The notes beneath the pieces were generated by a model that worked only from the letters and a program-made list of their open reading frames with translations, made no database searches and was not told the origin of the DNA. A DNA stretch of 64,000 nt, from NCBI RefSeq assembly GCF_032714615.1, contig NZ_JAWDKA010000002.1:154953-218952 (forward strand), read 5' to 3'. Both the position numbers and the translations under genes were made by a program. This stretch comes from Methanorbis furvi. GTDB lineage: Archaea; Halobacteriota; Methanomicrobia; Methanomicrobiales; Methanocorpusculaceae. Positions 43,821-52,653 of this stretch are shown one piece after another. Position 1 is the first letter of the stretch. The number at the start of each line of letters is the position of its first letter.

Positions 43821-45266
43821 ATGGGCATATATTTTGAAGTAATCCACAAAGACATCGCAGGACGCGTCGGCAAACTCAAAGTCGGCGACAAAACCATCAA
43901 AACCCCGGCTCTCTTACCGGTCGTCAACCCGCACTTACAGGTAATCCCGCCGTCAGAGATGAAGAAGATGGGTGTTGAAGGAATCATCACCAACGCCTAT
44001 ATCTTCTCCAAAAGCGAGGAGTATCGCAGTCAGGCGCTCGAACGCGGACTGCATGACGTCCTTGACTTTGACGGCCTCATCATGACCGACTCAGGATCAT
44101 TTCAGATGTCGGTCTACGGCAGCGTAGACATCACCAACGAAGAAACGATCTCCTTCCAGCGCGACATCGGCTCTGATATCTGGGTGCCTCTTGACATCCC
44201 GACGCACCCGGACACCGACCGCGAAGAGGTCATTGCCCAGATGGAGGTCACCATGGACCGGATGCGGGAAGCAAAAGAGATCTTCGGACCCGATGCCCCG
44301 CTTTCCGGTCCGGTTCAGGGAGCGGTCTTTGAAGACCTCCGCGAGTCGGCAGGCAGAACAGTTTCTGAGATGGGATTTGCCTACTGCCCTGTTGGGGCGG
44401 TCGTTCCGTTAATGGAATCCTACCGGTACCGCGAACTCGTCGACGTCATCATCGCCGCCAAAAAAGGACTCAACCCGGGAGCCTGCGTTCACCTTTTCGG
44501 TGCCGGACACCCGTCCATGTTTGCTCTTGCAGTAGCTCTCGGCTGTGATGTCTTCGACTCAGCAGCCTACGCACTCTACGCAAAAGAGGGACGCTACATC
44601 ACGCCGTCCGGCACCCTCAAACTCGAAGAGATGAGCGAACTTCCCTGTGCCTGTCCGGTCTGTCGTTCGCATACCGCAGACGAACTCAGAAAATCTCCCG
44701 ACAAACAAAAACTCCTCGCCTACCACAACCTCGCCGTCACCATGGCAGAGATCTCCCGCGTCCGTGCGGCGGTTCAGGAAGGAACCCTCTGGGAACTCGT
44801 CGACGAACGCTGCCGGGCACACCCGCGGCTGCTCGATGGATATCGTCGTCTGCTGGAACGCTCGGCCGAACTCGAACACCTCGACCGTGCAACCAAACGC
44901 AGATTCTTCTACCGCGGCTCAGAATCCTGCGATCGTACCGAAGTCAAAAAGTATCATGAGATGATTCCCCGCGTGAAACTTTCTGACGTCTCTTTGATTG
45001 ATGCCGGAGGACCAGTTCCCTCACGCTTCACCGAGGTTATCGGATTCAAACCGCCGTTTGGTCCGGTACCCTACGAGCTTGCCGAGACTTTTCCGGTCGG
45101 TCCCTGCGAAATTCCGTCCTGGGATGAAACGATGGTCGCCTGTGGTATCAAAGGTCTTGCGGCACTTCTCGCCACCAACCCTGACACCAAAGTTACCATC
45201 TCCACAACCGAGAAGTGGGCTTCCCTGTTCCGGTCAGCATTTCCTGACTGCGAGGTCATCGTATGA
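43821..45266 (+). CDS. tgtA: tRNA-guanine (archaeosine) transglycosylase
   Basis: Exchanges G15 of tRNA for preQ0, the first committed step to archaeosine; 481 residues. The TIM barrel shows [13 protein letters not shown] (about 90-102, catalytic Asp) and [13 protein letters not shown] (about 120). Zinc ligands are in CACPVCRSH (about 278). It is shorter than the roughly 580-residue form with PUA domain, which here is supplied by the next gene. Overlaps arcS by 4 bases. Confidence 0.93.
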   Translation: MGIYFEVIHKDIAGRVGKLKVGDKTIKTPALLPVVNPHLQVIPPSEMKKMGVEGIITNAYIFSKSEEYRSQALERGLHDVLDFDGLIMTDSGSFQMSVYGSVDITNEETISFQRDIGSDIWVPLDIPTHPDTDREEVIAQMEVTMDRMREAKEIFGPDAPLSGPVQGAVFEDLRESAGRTVSEMGFAYCPVGAVVPLMESYRYRELVDVIIAAKKGLNPGACVHLFGAGHPSMFALAVALGCDVFDSAAYALYAKEGRYITPSGTLKLEEMSELPCACPVCRSHTADELRKSPDKQKLLAYHNLAVTMAEISRVRAAVQEGTLWELVDERCRAHPRLLDGYRRLLERSAELEHLDRATKRRFFYRGSESCDRTEVKKYHEMIPRVKLSDVSLIDAGGPVPSRFTEVIGFKPPFGPVPYELAETFPVGPCEIPSWDETMVACGIKGLAALLATNPDTKVTISTTEKWASLFRSAFPDCEVIV

Positions 45267-46891
45267 GTGTCTTTGACGCGAGAGTCCGCGACGGCCTTGC
45301 CAGAACCGGCATGCTCCGCGTTGGCGACGAAGAGATAAAAACGCCGGCAGCAGTGGACATACTCAGACTGTTTCCCTCGCTTTTGGACCGGCCGTTTACT
45401 AACCTCCCGCTCTCAGCACCAAAATCTGATGCAGACAAATACTATGTGGCTGGTAAAGATCCGGTCTCGTTTCACCCGCTTGCAGACTGTCCCGCAGAGT
45501 CGGGCGATGTCGTGATGGTTCCCGGCTGGCGATCAGTACTCGGAGACGCCCGCAGATATGCAGAGTATCTCTCTCCGCTTTTTGCCGGCACTCCGCCAGA
45601 CGTTGCCCGCTACGCTCCTGCCTGCGCGTTGCCGTCAAATGCTGCAATGCTGATTGCGACCGGCTTTGATCTCTTTGACTACACGGCAGTTGATCTTGCC
45701 AGCGTGCAGAAAAAGTTCTGCATGACCGAAGGCGAGTTTGATGCATCCTATATGGACAAAGGTGTCTGCGGCTGCGAAGGATGCCGGACCGGCAACCTTG
45801 CTCTGCATAACAGGCTTGCTCTCGACCGCGAGATTGCTGTTGTCAAGACATGGATTGAGTCGGGACAGATTCGCGATCTGATTGAGCAGCGATGCAGACT
45901 TCATGCCGAACAGGTAGGCCTGCTCCGTCATCTTGACCGATCGCCGGTCACCTCTGCCGCTCTGCCGGCAGTCCGGTCCTCGCGGTTTATGGCAAACTCC
46001 GCAGAGTCTATGACGCGGCCGGAGATTGCATTCTTCGAAGACCGCGTGGTGAACAGATTTGTTCCTTCGCGAAATGATGTCTGTGTGCTTTTGCCGTGTG
46101 CGGCGCGAAAACCCTACTCGCTTTCAAAGACACATCAGAAGTTTCAGAGAGTTATCGAAGGAAGAGCACACGAGGTCATCGTTACTTCGCCGCTGGGTGT
46201 TGTGCCCAGAGAGCTTGAACTTCTCTATCCTGCCGGCCATTATGATGTGCCGGTTACCGGTTACTGGGACCGCGAAGAGTCGGCAATTCTTGTCGAGTAC
46301 GTTGCGGCATACCTTGCAAAGCACCGCTACGAGAGAGTTATCTGTCATCTTGAAGGAGGAGCAAAAGCTGTGGCAACTGCTGCTGCAGAAAAAGCGGGTG
46401 TTGTTCTTGAACACACCTGCAATGACGACCGCCCCTCTTCCCCAGACTCGCTGCGGGCGCTGAACAATGCCCTGCACGACTGCCGCAAACGCCGCTCTGA
46501 TTCAATTCGCGGAACGCTTGCCTGGCAGTTCGGCGAACTTGTCGATACGAAAGGATGGATAACGAAAGGCAGGTATCCTGAGCAGAAGATCTTCGACAAG
46601 AAACAGCAGATATTTTCTATCGACAGCTCGACCGGTCTTCTCAGGCCGACGATGGAAGGCTGGCAGTTCATCTCCGGTTACCGCGTTACGATCAGCGATG
46701 GTTTTGTGCCGCAGGGAGATATTCTTGCGCCCGGTATTTTTGACTGTGATCCAAACATTCGTGAAGGCGATGAGGTCTATGTGACCGGTTCGGGGTATCT
46801 TGCGACCGGAAAAGCTGCGATGAGTGCTGATGAGATGCTTCGTTCGTCCCGCGGTGTTGCCGTTCGCGTGCGCAAGACGAAAAAGATGTGA
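45263..46891 (+). CDS. arcS: Archaeosine synthase ArcS (TgtA2)
   Basis: A 542-residue TGT paralogue that adds lysine to preQ0 in tRNA on the way to archaeosine. The TGT-like barrel has lost the transglycosylase Asp motif but keeps a zinc site ([10 protein letters not shown], about 170). The ArcS-specific segment is [18 protein letters not shown] (about 275-292). A PUA RNA-binding domain forms the last 80 residues ([14 protein letters not shown] through [12 protein letters not shown]). Translationally coupled to tgtA. Confidence 0.92.
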   Translation: MSVFDARVRDGLARTGMLRVGDEEIKTPAAVDILRLFPSLLDRPFTNLPLSAPKSDADKYYVAGKDPVSFHPLADCPAESGDVVMVPGWRSVLGDARRYAEYLSPLFAGTPPDVARYAPACALPSNAAMLIATGFDLFDYTAVDLASVQKKFCMTEGEFDASYMDKGVCGCEGCRTGNLALHNRLALDREIAVVKTWIESGQIRDLIEQRCRLHAEQVGLLRHLDRSPVTSAALPAVRSSRFMANSAESMTRPEIAFFEDRVVNRFVPSRNDVCVLLPCAARKPYSLSKTHQKFQRVIEGRAHEVIVTSPLGVVPRELELLYPAGHYDVPVTGYWDREESAILVEYVAAYLAKHRYERVICHLEGGAKAVATAAAEKAGVVLEHTCNDDRPSSPDSLRALNNALHDCRKRRSDSIRGTLAWQFGELVDTKGWITKGRYPEQKIFDKKQQIFSIDSSTGLLRPTMEGWQFISGYRVTISDGFVPQGDILAPGIFDCDPNIREGDEVYVTGSGYLATGKAAMSADEMLRSSRGVAVRVRKTKKM

Positions 46892-46952
46892 ATCTTTGGT
46901 TGAATCTGAAGCTTCAAATACAACATATCCCTCTTTTTCTGAAAAAATTTTG

Positions 46953-47052
46953 GTACTAAATATAGTCCTTTATAGGATTATGACGTATCATAGTATCAAC
47001 GAGTGAGGACCCCAAACTCTGAGAACTCGGGTTTGAATCAGCACTCGTTACA
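46953..47052 (+). ncRNA. Candidate H/ACA-like small RNA
   Basis: A TATA-like ACTAAATATAG (46955-46965) is followed, about 30 bases on, by a hairpin: AACGAGTG (46998-47005) pairs perfectly with CACTCGTT (47042-47049). Inside are two unpaired flanks of about six bases and an upper stem CAAAC/GTTTG with CTGA/TCGG. The base of the stem is followed at once by ACA (47050-47052). This fits an archaeal H/ACA guide with its pseudouridylation pocket; the kink-turn is not clear. Confidence 0.4.
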
Positions 47053-47440
47053 GATCTGCACTCTCCAGTTCCGATGGCGGTTTTTACCCCCGAATTGAAA
47101 TCTGCCGGCAGGATTTGCGATAGTGACAAGATTTGTTGAGACAGCCACCAGATGGAACAGAGCCAAGGTCACATTGGGCAAATCAACCACCCTTGCCTAA
47201 AAAATCACTACGGCTACAGGCTGCCGCAGACCGGCGAGTTTTCCGGTCTGCGGCAGGTTACATACACATTCATACCACACACACATACTCTCCAAAAAAC
47301 AATTGGGTATACGGTTCTCCACAGGCCGAAACCTAACGGCACGCGATTCAGGATTCATGAATCGCGTGCCTTGTACTTTTCGTATCAAATTTTTTTCACT
47401 CGTTTGTCGGTAAATATGACTAACGTCCAGCACATTATGT
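47053..47440. other. Gene-free region with two strong hairpins
   Basis: No protein gene is visible. CTGCCGCAGACCGG at 47221-47234 pairs perfectly with 47243-47256 (14 bp, 8-base loop). GGCACGCGATTCA at 47338-47350 pairs perfectly with 47358-47370 (13 bp, 7-base loop), followed by a T-run at 47391. They could end a transcript that starts at the 46955 promoter. Confidence 0.5.
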
Positions 47441-47446
47441 AAAACA

Positions 47447-47678
47447 TTTTATACAAATGAGTTCTATGTGTATATGGTTGTGAGAGTTCGGGAAGAGACC
47501 CGAAAAGATCACAACAAACAATGTTATTCGGCGGTGAAGTCTGAGTAATATTGATGTCACGACTCTTGGATGGGTCGTGATCGTACAGTAAAGCAGCAAC
47601 CACCACACACAAGCATTCATTCATAATCAGGCATCCGGAAATCCCCACACACAACGGATGCCCCAATACTTTTTTTTT
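47447..47678 (+). ncRNA. Candidate structured non-coding RNA, about 200 nt
   Basis: A TATA-like TTTTATACAAAT (47447-47458) is followed about 25 bases later by a hairpin starting at 47477: GTTGTGA/TCACAAC outside and TTCGGG/CCCGAA inside, separated by a GAG/AAGA purine internal loop. A second hairpin TCACGAC/GTCGTGA is at 47557-47580. A third, GGCATCCG/CGGATGCC (47630-47662), is followed by nine T residues (47670-47678), a good terminator. Promoter, fold and end are all present, but I cannot match it to RNase P, SRP or a known riboswitch. Confidence 0.5.
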
Positions 47679-47980
47679 CAAACATGTCTCGATTGAAATT
47701 TTCTTGTGGTTTCACTTGTGTGATATCATAAAAAAAGATTTAGTGAGTTTCGTCCTGGAAATTTTTCAAAAAAAAATTGTCGCTGAAGTAGAGAACACGA
47801 ATTGATTCTTCCAAATAACTGCGGGAGATATGTTGTCACATGAAAATATTTCATCACGATATTTCAGAAAAAAAAAATCACTAAATTTTTTTGCGAGAGT
47901 ACAGAACAAAAAATGAAGCTACCCCCTGATCAGACAAAGCGTAACTCCATTATTACTGGAGGTCCAATACTACCTCATCA

Positions 47981-49990
47981 ATGTCATCCATCACCGACTA
48001 CTTTCCCTATCAGTCCTACCGTAAAAACCAGAAAGAGATGCTGGAAGCGGTGGCAAAGACCGCACGGGAAGGCGGTATCCTCATGGTGGATGCACCAACC
48101 GGAAGCGGCAAGTCAAGCGTGATCGCTCCCCTGCTTGCCGAGGCAAACGGCAAAAAAATTTTCGTTGCGGTCCGCACAATCTCACAGCTGCAGATCTTCA
48201 TCCGAGAACTCGAACTGATCCGGCAGAAGAAAAAGCGTGACCTCAAGTTCGTCTACTTAATCGGCAAAGGAAACATGTGTCCTTTAGGCGGCTACGGAGA
48301 TGTCTACCGCAGATGCGAAGGAGTGAAGGCGTTCTCGACCGCTCTCATGCAGGAGAGAGCAGACCGCGGGTCGATGGTTCCATCAAAGGACAAGATGATC
48401 CTTGAACAGATCAGAAAGCAGGACCGCGATCATCCGATGCTCTGTCCGTACTTTATCAACAGCCGCGTCTTTGTGCAAGGGGAGGAAGGCGGCAGAAGAC
48501 TCATCCCGTCTCCAGAGATGCGAACCAAAGCCGAGCGGGCACAGAAGGGTGTTGTCATGCCTGCCGATCTGCATGAGTTTGCCGGCAGTGTCTGTCCGTA
48601 CGATCTGATGCTTTCTGCGGCTCGCGGGGCTGATGTGGTGATTCTCAACTATCATCACCTCTTCAATGACGACATTCGCGAACAGCTGTATGTGACTCTG
48701 CAGTGCGAACCAACGGACGTGATGATGCTTCTTGACGAAGCCCACAATCTCGGTGATGTGGTGCAGGGCATTCAGAGCATTCGCCTCAGTGAGATCGATA
48801 TCGAAAATGCTTCGCACGAACTTGCGTCCATCCGGGGGAAAGTTCGCGGGGCTGATGCGGTCCGTCATGTTCTACCAAGAATTGCGGAGTTCATGAACGG
48901 GTTGAAGCGGTCGAACGAGGTGGAGGACTGGTTTGATCCGACAATCTTTAACAGATTGTTAATCAAGGGTTCGCTCTACACCAAGCTCGACGACATCTTG
49001 GATGATCTGTTGTCGATTAAGGAGACGCTTCGCGAGGCAAGTATTCAGAAGGCCGAGTACCGCGAGACGGCAATTGAGCGGTTGTGCGAGTTTTTGTTCA
49101 GGATTTACCGGTCTTCATCCGACCCGGCATTTCTTACGGTTTATGTGAAGGATGGGGATGCGGTAAATCTTGAGGTGAGAAACATCGATCCGGCAAATCG
49201 GTTGCAGGAGATGGTTTCGATGCATGCGGCAACTGTTCTTATCAGCGGAACTCTTGCGCCGGTAGAGTCCTACCGGCGTTACTACTTTGGTGAGATGCCG
49301 GTTGGGACGTTGTCTTTGCCGAATTCGTTCCCAAAGGAGAATCGTCTGGTGCTTGGCAGCCGCGATATCACGACTGCATTTTCGCGGCGGCAGAACTCGG
49401 AAAACACGGCGGCAATCACCGCCTACATTCTTGCGTTCGCAAAGCTTCCGGGAAATATTGCGATATACTTCCCTTCGTATCAGCTGCAGTCGCAGTTTGC
49501 GAAACTCTGTGAGGGAAAGATCAGGTCAAAGCAGGTGTTCATCGAACCCCGCGAGACTGAGGAGGCGAACGCAGCACTCAAGGAGTTCATCAGTCTTCCA
49601 AGTCAGCGAAAGTCGGGCGTGATGTTTGCGGTCTGCGGAGGAAAATGGAGCGAGGGGCTTGACTACCGCGGCGATCAGCTGACCGCGGCGATGGTGATCG
49701 GGCTTCCTCTGGCACCCTTTACGCAGGTTCGGCGGATGGTGAACAGTTACTTTAAGCGAAAGTTTGGAAGCGAGGGAGAGTTTATTGCTTATACGCTTCC
49801 TGCGATGAACAAGGCGCTTCAGGCGCTCGGTCGTGTTCTCCGAACCGAGACGGATCGCGGTGTGCTTATCTTAGGCGAGGAGCGGTTTTTGGATCCTGAG
49901 ATCTTTTCCGGGCTTCCGCCATGGATGAAGGCTGAGTTAAAAGAGTGCGATGCGGATATGTTGCCTGGAATTCTTGCGAAGTGGAAGTGA
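47981..49990 (+). CDS. xpd: XPD/Rad3-like Fe-S DNA helicase
   Basis: A 5'-3' SF2 helicase, 669 residues. Walker A is APTGSGKS (38-45); the DEAH box is LLDEAHNLGD (about 243). Four cysteines placed for the 4Fe-4S cluster are C100, C112, C155 and C205. The C-terminal half has GKWSEGLDYRG and ALQALGRVLRTETDRG (motif VI). It belongs with DNA repair; the following gene is a DNA alkyltransferase 4 bases away, making a repair pair. Confidence 0.9.
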   Translation: MSSITDYFPYQSYRKNQKEMLEAVAKTAREGGILMVDAPTGSGKSSVIAPLLAEANGKKIFVAVRTISQLQIFIRELELIRQKKKRDLKFVYLIGKGNMCPLGGYGDVYRRCEGVKAFSTALMQERADRGSMVPSKDKMILEQIRKQDRDHPMLCPYFINSRVFVQGEEGGRRLIPSPEMRTKAERAQKGVVMPADLHEFAGSVCPYDLMLSAARGADVVILNYHHLFNDDIREQLYVTLQCEPTDVMMLLDEAHNLGDVVQGIQSIRLSEIDIENASHELASIRGKVRGADAVRHVLPRIAEFMNGLKRSNEVEDWFDPTIFNRLLIKGSLYTKLDDILDDLLSIKETLREASIQKAEYRETAIERLCEFLFRIYRSSSDPAFLTVYVKDGDAVNLEVRNIDPANRLQEMVSMHAATVLISGTLAPVESYRRYYFGEMPVGTLSLPNSFPKENRLVLGSRDITTAFSRRQNSENTAAITAYILAFAKLPGNIAIYFPSYQLQSQFAKLCEGKIRSKQVFIEPRETEEANAALKEFISLPSQRKSGVMFAVCGGKWSEGLDYRGDQLTAAMVIGLPLAPFTQVRRMVNSYFKRKFGSEGEFIAYTLPAMNKALQALGRVLRTETDRGVLILGEERFLDPEIFSGLPPWMKAELKECDADMLPGILAKWK

Positions 49991-49994
49991 TTGT

Positions 49995-50435
49995 ATGATG
50001 AAGACTGGTTCGTGTAGTTTTGGGATGTGGAAGGTTCTTGTTTCCTGGGAAGGAAATGTTGTGCATCAGGTGCAGTTTGTGAGAACCGCGCCTGAGGGTT
50101 TGGTTCCGGTGCAGTTCACGAAGTTTCTTGCGGGCCGGGTTGATTCGTTTGCACCTCTCGTGTCTGCGGCAGTTTCGGGAGATTCTGTTTACTCACGCAT
50201 TTATGCGGCGGTGTCTGATATTCCTTACGGGGAGACGAGGACGTACGGGGAGGTTGCTTTTGCTGCTGATACACATCCGCGGGTTGTCGGGAATGCGATG
50301 GCGAGAAATCCTACTGCACTGATTGTTCCCTGCCATCGTGTTACTGCGGCGGATGGAGGGCTTGGGGGTTTCACGCCTGATCTGCAGATCAAGAGGGATC
50401 TGCTGAAGATGGAGGGGAAGAGGAGGAGGGGGTGA
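49995..50435 (+). CDS. ogt: Methylated-DNA--protein-cysteine methyltransferase
   Basis: Suicide repair enzyme for O6-alkylguanine, 146 residues. The acceptor cysteine lies in PCHRV (about 110), preceded by the arginine-finger helix RVVGNAMARNP and the IPYGETRTYGEVA segment of the DNA-binding domain. Starts 4 bases after the XPD stop at tandem ATGs (49995, 49998). The N-terminal domain is short, as in archaeal Ogt. Confidence 0.93.
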   Translation: MMKTGSCSFGMWKVLVSWEGNVVHQVQFVRTAPEGLVPVQFTKFLAGRVDSFAPLVSAAVSGDSVYSRIYAAVSDIPYGETRTYGEVAFAADTHPRVVGNAMARNPTALIVPCHRVTAADGGLGGFTPDLQIKRDLLKMEGKRRRG

Positions 50436-50503
50436 AGGGGTTGTGTGAGCAGGGTATTTTGTGGAGTCGGAGATATCGGTGAGTCTCGGTCGAGTGAAAT
50501 AAA

Positions 50504-51346
50504 CTATGGGTTTACTATCGTACCGATCTCAACAAGATTTACACCACCATAATTATCTAGGTTTATTTTTAATATACCTCCAATATTATATAGTGTCTTT
50601 ATCTTGCCCACGCTCTGGCTTGTTATTGGGCCCGATATTGCATCTCGAACTAGTTCTGGTGTAATATCTACTTTAACACATTGACCGGGCCTCAGATCCC
50701 AGTACTGATCCCTATTTACTCCTTTCATTACACGTTTATTAGAATCACTATTGTCGATAAAATATAGATACTCACCATCTCCGAAATCCAGTAATGTCTT
50801 TTGAGGAATCGTCACTGTTTCACCAGGGTCATCATAATGCTTGTCATAATACTCCTTCCACTCTACTTTATTGTAAAGTATATATTCCACCACCTCTTCG
50901 ACTCCCTTAAACGCCGCATCCTGCATAAGCAGCACCTGCTCTGTTCCGTCAGCAAATGTCCCCCGCACCAGAAGCTTCGTTGCGTAAGACGACATATTCC
51001 CCGAAGGCCTCGCAACCTTCTTCGCCGTAAGCGGTATGCCGACCGGTGCAGAGCCTGCCGTTCCGTTCCATACCTCGACGTACTCTCCGGCAGAAGAGCC
51101 GGCATCGATTACCTCGACTTTTACCAGCTCGGGAATATTTTTGCTGCCGTAGAGTGTCACGACCGCATCATTCCCTGAAGGTGCGGCACTCGCCGTAACT
51201 CCGACAACATACCCAGGCTGATTGCCTGCCATACCTATTACGGCAATCGCGACGATAGCCACCAGTACTGCCGTTATCAGTACCAGCATTACTGCTCCAA
51301 TCACTGGTGAAACCGCGTTCTCAGTATTTTTGGTATTAGCACACAC
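50504..51346 (-). CDS. Archaeal type IV pilin-like protein
   Basis: A 280-residue secreted pilin or adhesin. The class III signal is short: NTENAVSPVIGAVMLVLITAVLVAIVAIAVIG, with prepilin-peptidase cleavage expected before AVSPVIG. GTG start with GGTGAGG 4-5 bases upstream. After residue 150 the sequence changes to a charged part (VEWKEYYDKHYDDPGE and onward) encoded by clearly AT-richer DNA, so the gene may be a chimera with a foreign 3' half. It stands alone; no assembly genes nearby. Confidence 0.82.
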   Translation of the reverse strand: MCANTKNTENAVSPVIGAVMLVLITAVLVAIVAIAVIGMAGNQPGYVVGVTASAAPSGNDAVVTLYGSKNIPELVKVEVIDAGSSAGEYVEVWNGTAGSAPVGIPLTAKKVARPSGNMSSYATKLLVRGTFADGTEQVLLMQDAAFKGVEEVVEYILYNKVEWKEYYDKHYDDPGETVTIPQKTLLDFGDGEYLYFIDNSDSNKRVMKGVNRDQYWDLRPGQCVKVDITPELVRDAISGPITSQSVGKIKTLYNIGGILKINLDNYGGVNLVEIGTIVNP

Positions 51347-51636
51347 AACGCCTCACCACAAATTTTTCCTTTTAAGTATGGTATTTTGGATTTCAGGGGT
51401 AATATAATTTTCCGAGACAGCAATGATGTTTTCATGATCAAAGATCATTCATTTGAATTCAGTTTGAGCGTATATTTGGATTTTCAGCGAGATAATTAGG
51501 ACGTCACTCTGTGAATTATGAACTCATTTTTTGGGAATTGTGCCATGTACTCGCAGGAGAATATTTCGTGAAGTTGAAGAAAAATGTCTGCATGAATAGC
51601 GGGCAGGTTTTTGTCTGGAAGAAAACAAAAAAAGAG
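51347..51636. other. Gene-free gap upstream of the pilin
   Basis: Holds a possible TATA element for the pilin (TACTTAAAAGG on the minus strand near 51375). Otherwise I see no gene, repeat or structured element. Confidence 0.4.
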
Positions 51637-51930
51637 TTAATCTCTCTGAAGAAGACCACGAGCAGCATAACGGGCGGCCAGTTCATCGTGTTCGATTTTG
51701 CAGGAGATCATCTCAAGAAATTCAGCTTTTGAAAGATAGGTTTGTTCCGCCATCTCTCGCTGTAGTGCATCGTTGATTTCCTGTTTATTGTGGCTTAAAT
51801 GTGTTGCAATTTCTGATTTCTTTCCATCATGTACAAAGAAATAAACAAGATGCTTTGATCGACCGCGTACCAAAACAAAACCTTTCTTTCTCAGGGCTTT
51901 CGTTACCGCATCACATTTTAGCACCGACAA
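51637..51930 (-). CDS. HicA-like toxin candidate, module 2
   Basis: A 97-residue homologue of the protein at 27129-27416; MSVLKCD, the KxLxKKGF strand, a KH pair (SKHLVYFF), THLSHNKQEI, a LSKAEFLEMISC helix and an ELAARYAARGLL tail are shared. Starts 4 bases after the antitoxin-like gene, as in module 1. Likely toxin of a HicA-type pair, by pattern. Confidence 0.6.
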   Translation of the reverse strand: MSVLKCDAVTKALRKKGFVLVRGRSKHLVYFFVHDGKKSEIATHLSHNKQEINDALQREMAEQTYLSKAEFLEMISCKIEHDELAARYAARGLLQRD

Positions 51931-51934
51931 GATA

Positions 51935-52378
51935 TCACGTCCAAACCGAGTCCATCAATTTCTTGCCAAATGTGACTGCCCCATCTGTCATGGGTTGATT
52001 GTCTGTGTAAATATCAATGAGATCTGCAAACTGTAAGCGGGCTTCCTCCAGTCCATCAATGATATCAGTACAGGTTACGAGAATTTTAAACTCGCTATTT
52101 GAGAGAATCAGTGTATTATCTTCATCAATGATGACTTTTAGCGGGATCGGTTTTTTCAATTTCTTCAGATCATCGTTTACATAAACTGATTTGAGGAATA
52201 CTGCACCAATACCCTCATCGGACTCTGAAACTGCAACAGTATGGAGAATTGGCTCTAAAACATCACTGTATGACTCGTTCCCTCTCTTCAAAGAACGGAG
52301 CGTCTCTTTTACGTGTGGAGTTACGGAGATAGTAGCCGTTACTTTCTGTGGTTTATCCCTGGATTCCACCGCCTGCAT
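51935..52378 (-). CDS. Antitoxin-like protein (RHH start, HicB-like), module 2
   Basis: A 147-residue homologue of 26678-27124. VTATISVTPHVKETLRSLKR and GNESYSDVLEPIL match the first copy almost residue for residue; the C-terminal half (KVIIDEDNTLILSNSEFKILVTC) has diverged more, and the end again has FGKKLxxSVW. The two-box element at 52387-52411 precedes the chosen ATG at the same distance as in module 1. Confidence 0.65.
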   Translation of the reverse strand: MQAVESRDKPQKVTATISVTPHVKETLRSLKRGNESYSDVLEPILHTVAVSESDEGIGAVFLKSVYVNDDLKKLKKPIPLKVIIDEDNTLILSNSEFKILVTCTDIIDGLEEARLQFADLIDIYTDNQPMTDGAVTFGKKLMDSVWT

Positions 52379-52386
52379 AATATCAG

Positions 52387-52411
52387 ATAATGGGGAGGAT
52401 AACATAATAGG
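52387..52411 (-). promoter_or_regulatory. Conserved upstream element of module 2
   Basis: On the minus strand CCTATTAT (52404-52411) and CCCATTAT (52387-52394) are 17 bp apart start to start and end 8 bases before the ATG, exactly as in module 1 and in the relic at 35.4 kb. Confidence 0.5.
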
Positions 52412-52653
52412 TTTTTTGCATAAAATAAAATCAATTCCTCTCAGAAAAATTATCTCAAAACACACCTGACGAAAAAATCAGGAAAACCTGAGTTTGACAT
52501 GCTCCTGTCACTAACCAATGCCCCTTGATCGCATTCAATATTTTCCCGTGAACTGATAACCCCTGGACTGCACATGAATAATGATGCAAAGCCCAAAAAC
52601 GAACATTTATCTTAAATACCGATGATGATATAAATATAGTAGGTATCAGAGGT

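Noticed and set aside
46998..47049. tRNA gene
   Set aside because: Acceptor-like stem and a GGTTTGAATC string recall a tRNA, but the span is only 52 bases and no D or anticodon arm can be formed.
47385..47681. 98-codon minus-strand frame in the 47-kb gap
   Set aside because: Runs through the hairpins and the T-run of the RNA candidate, with no protein-like pattern.
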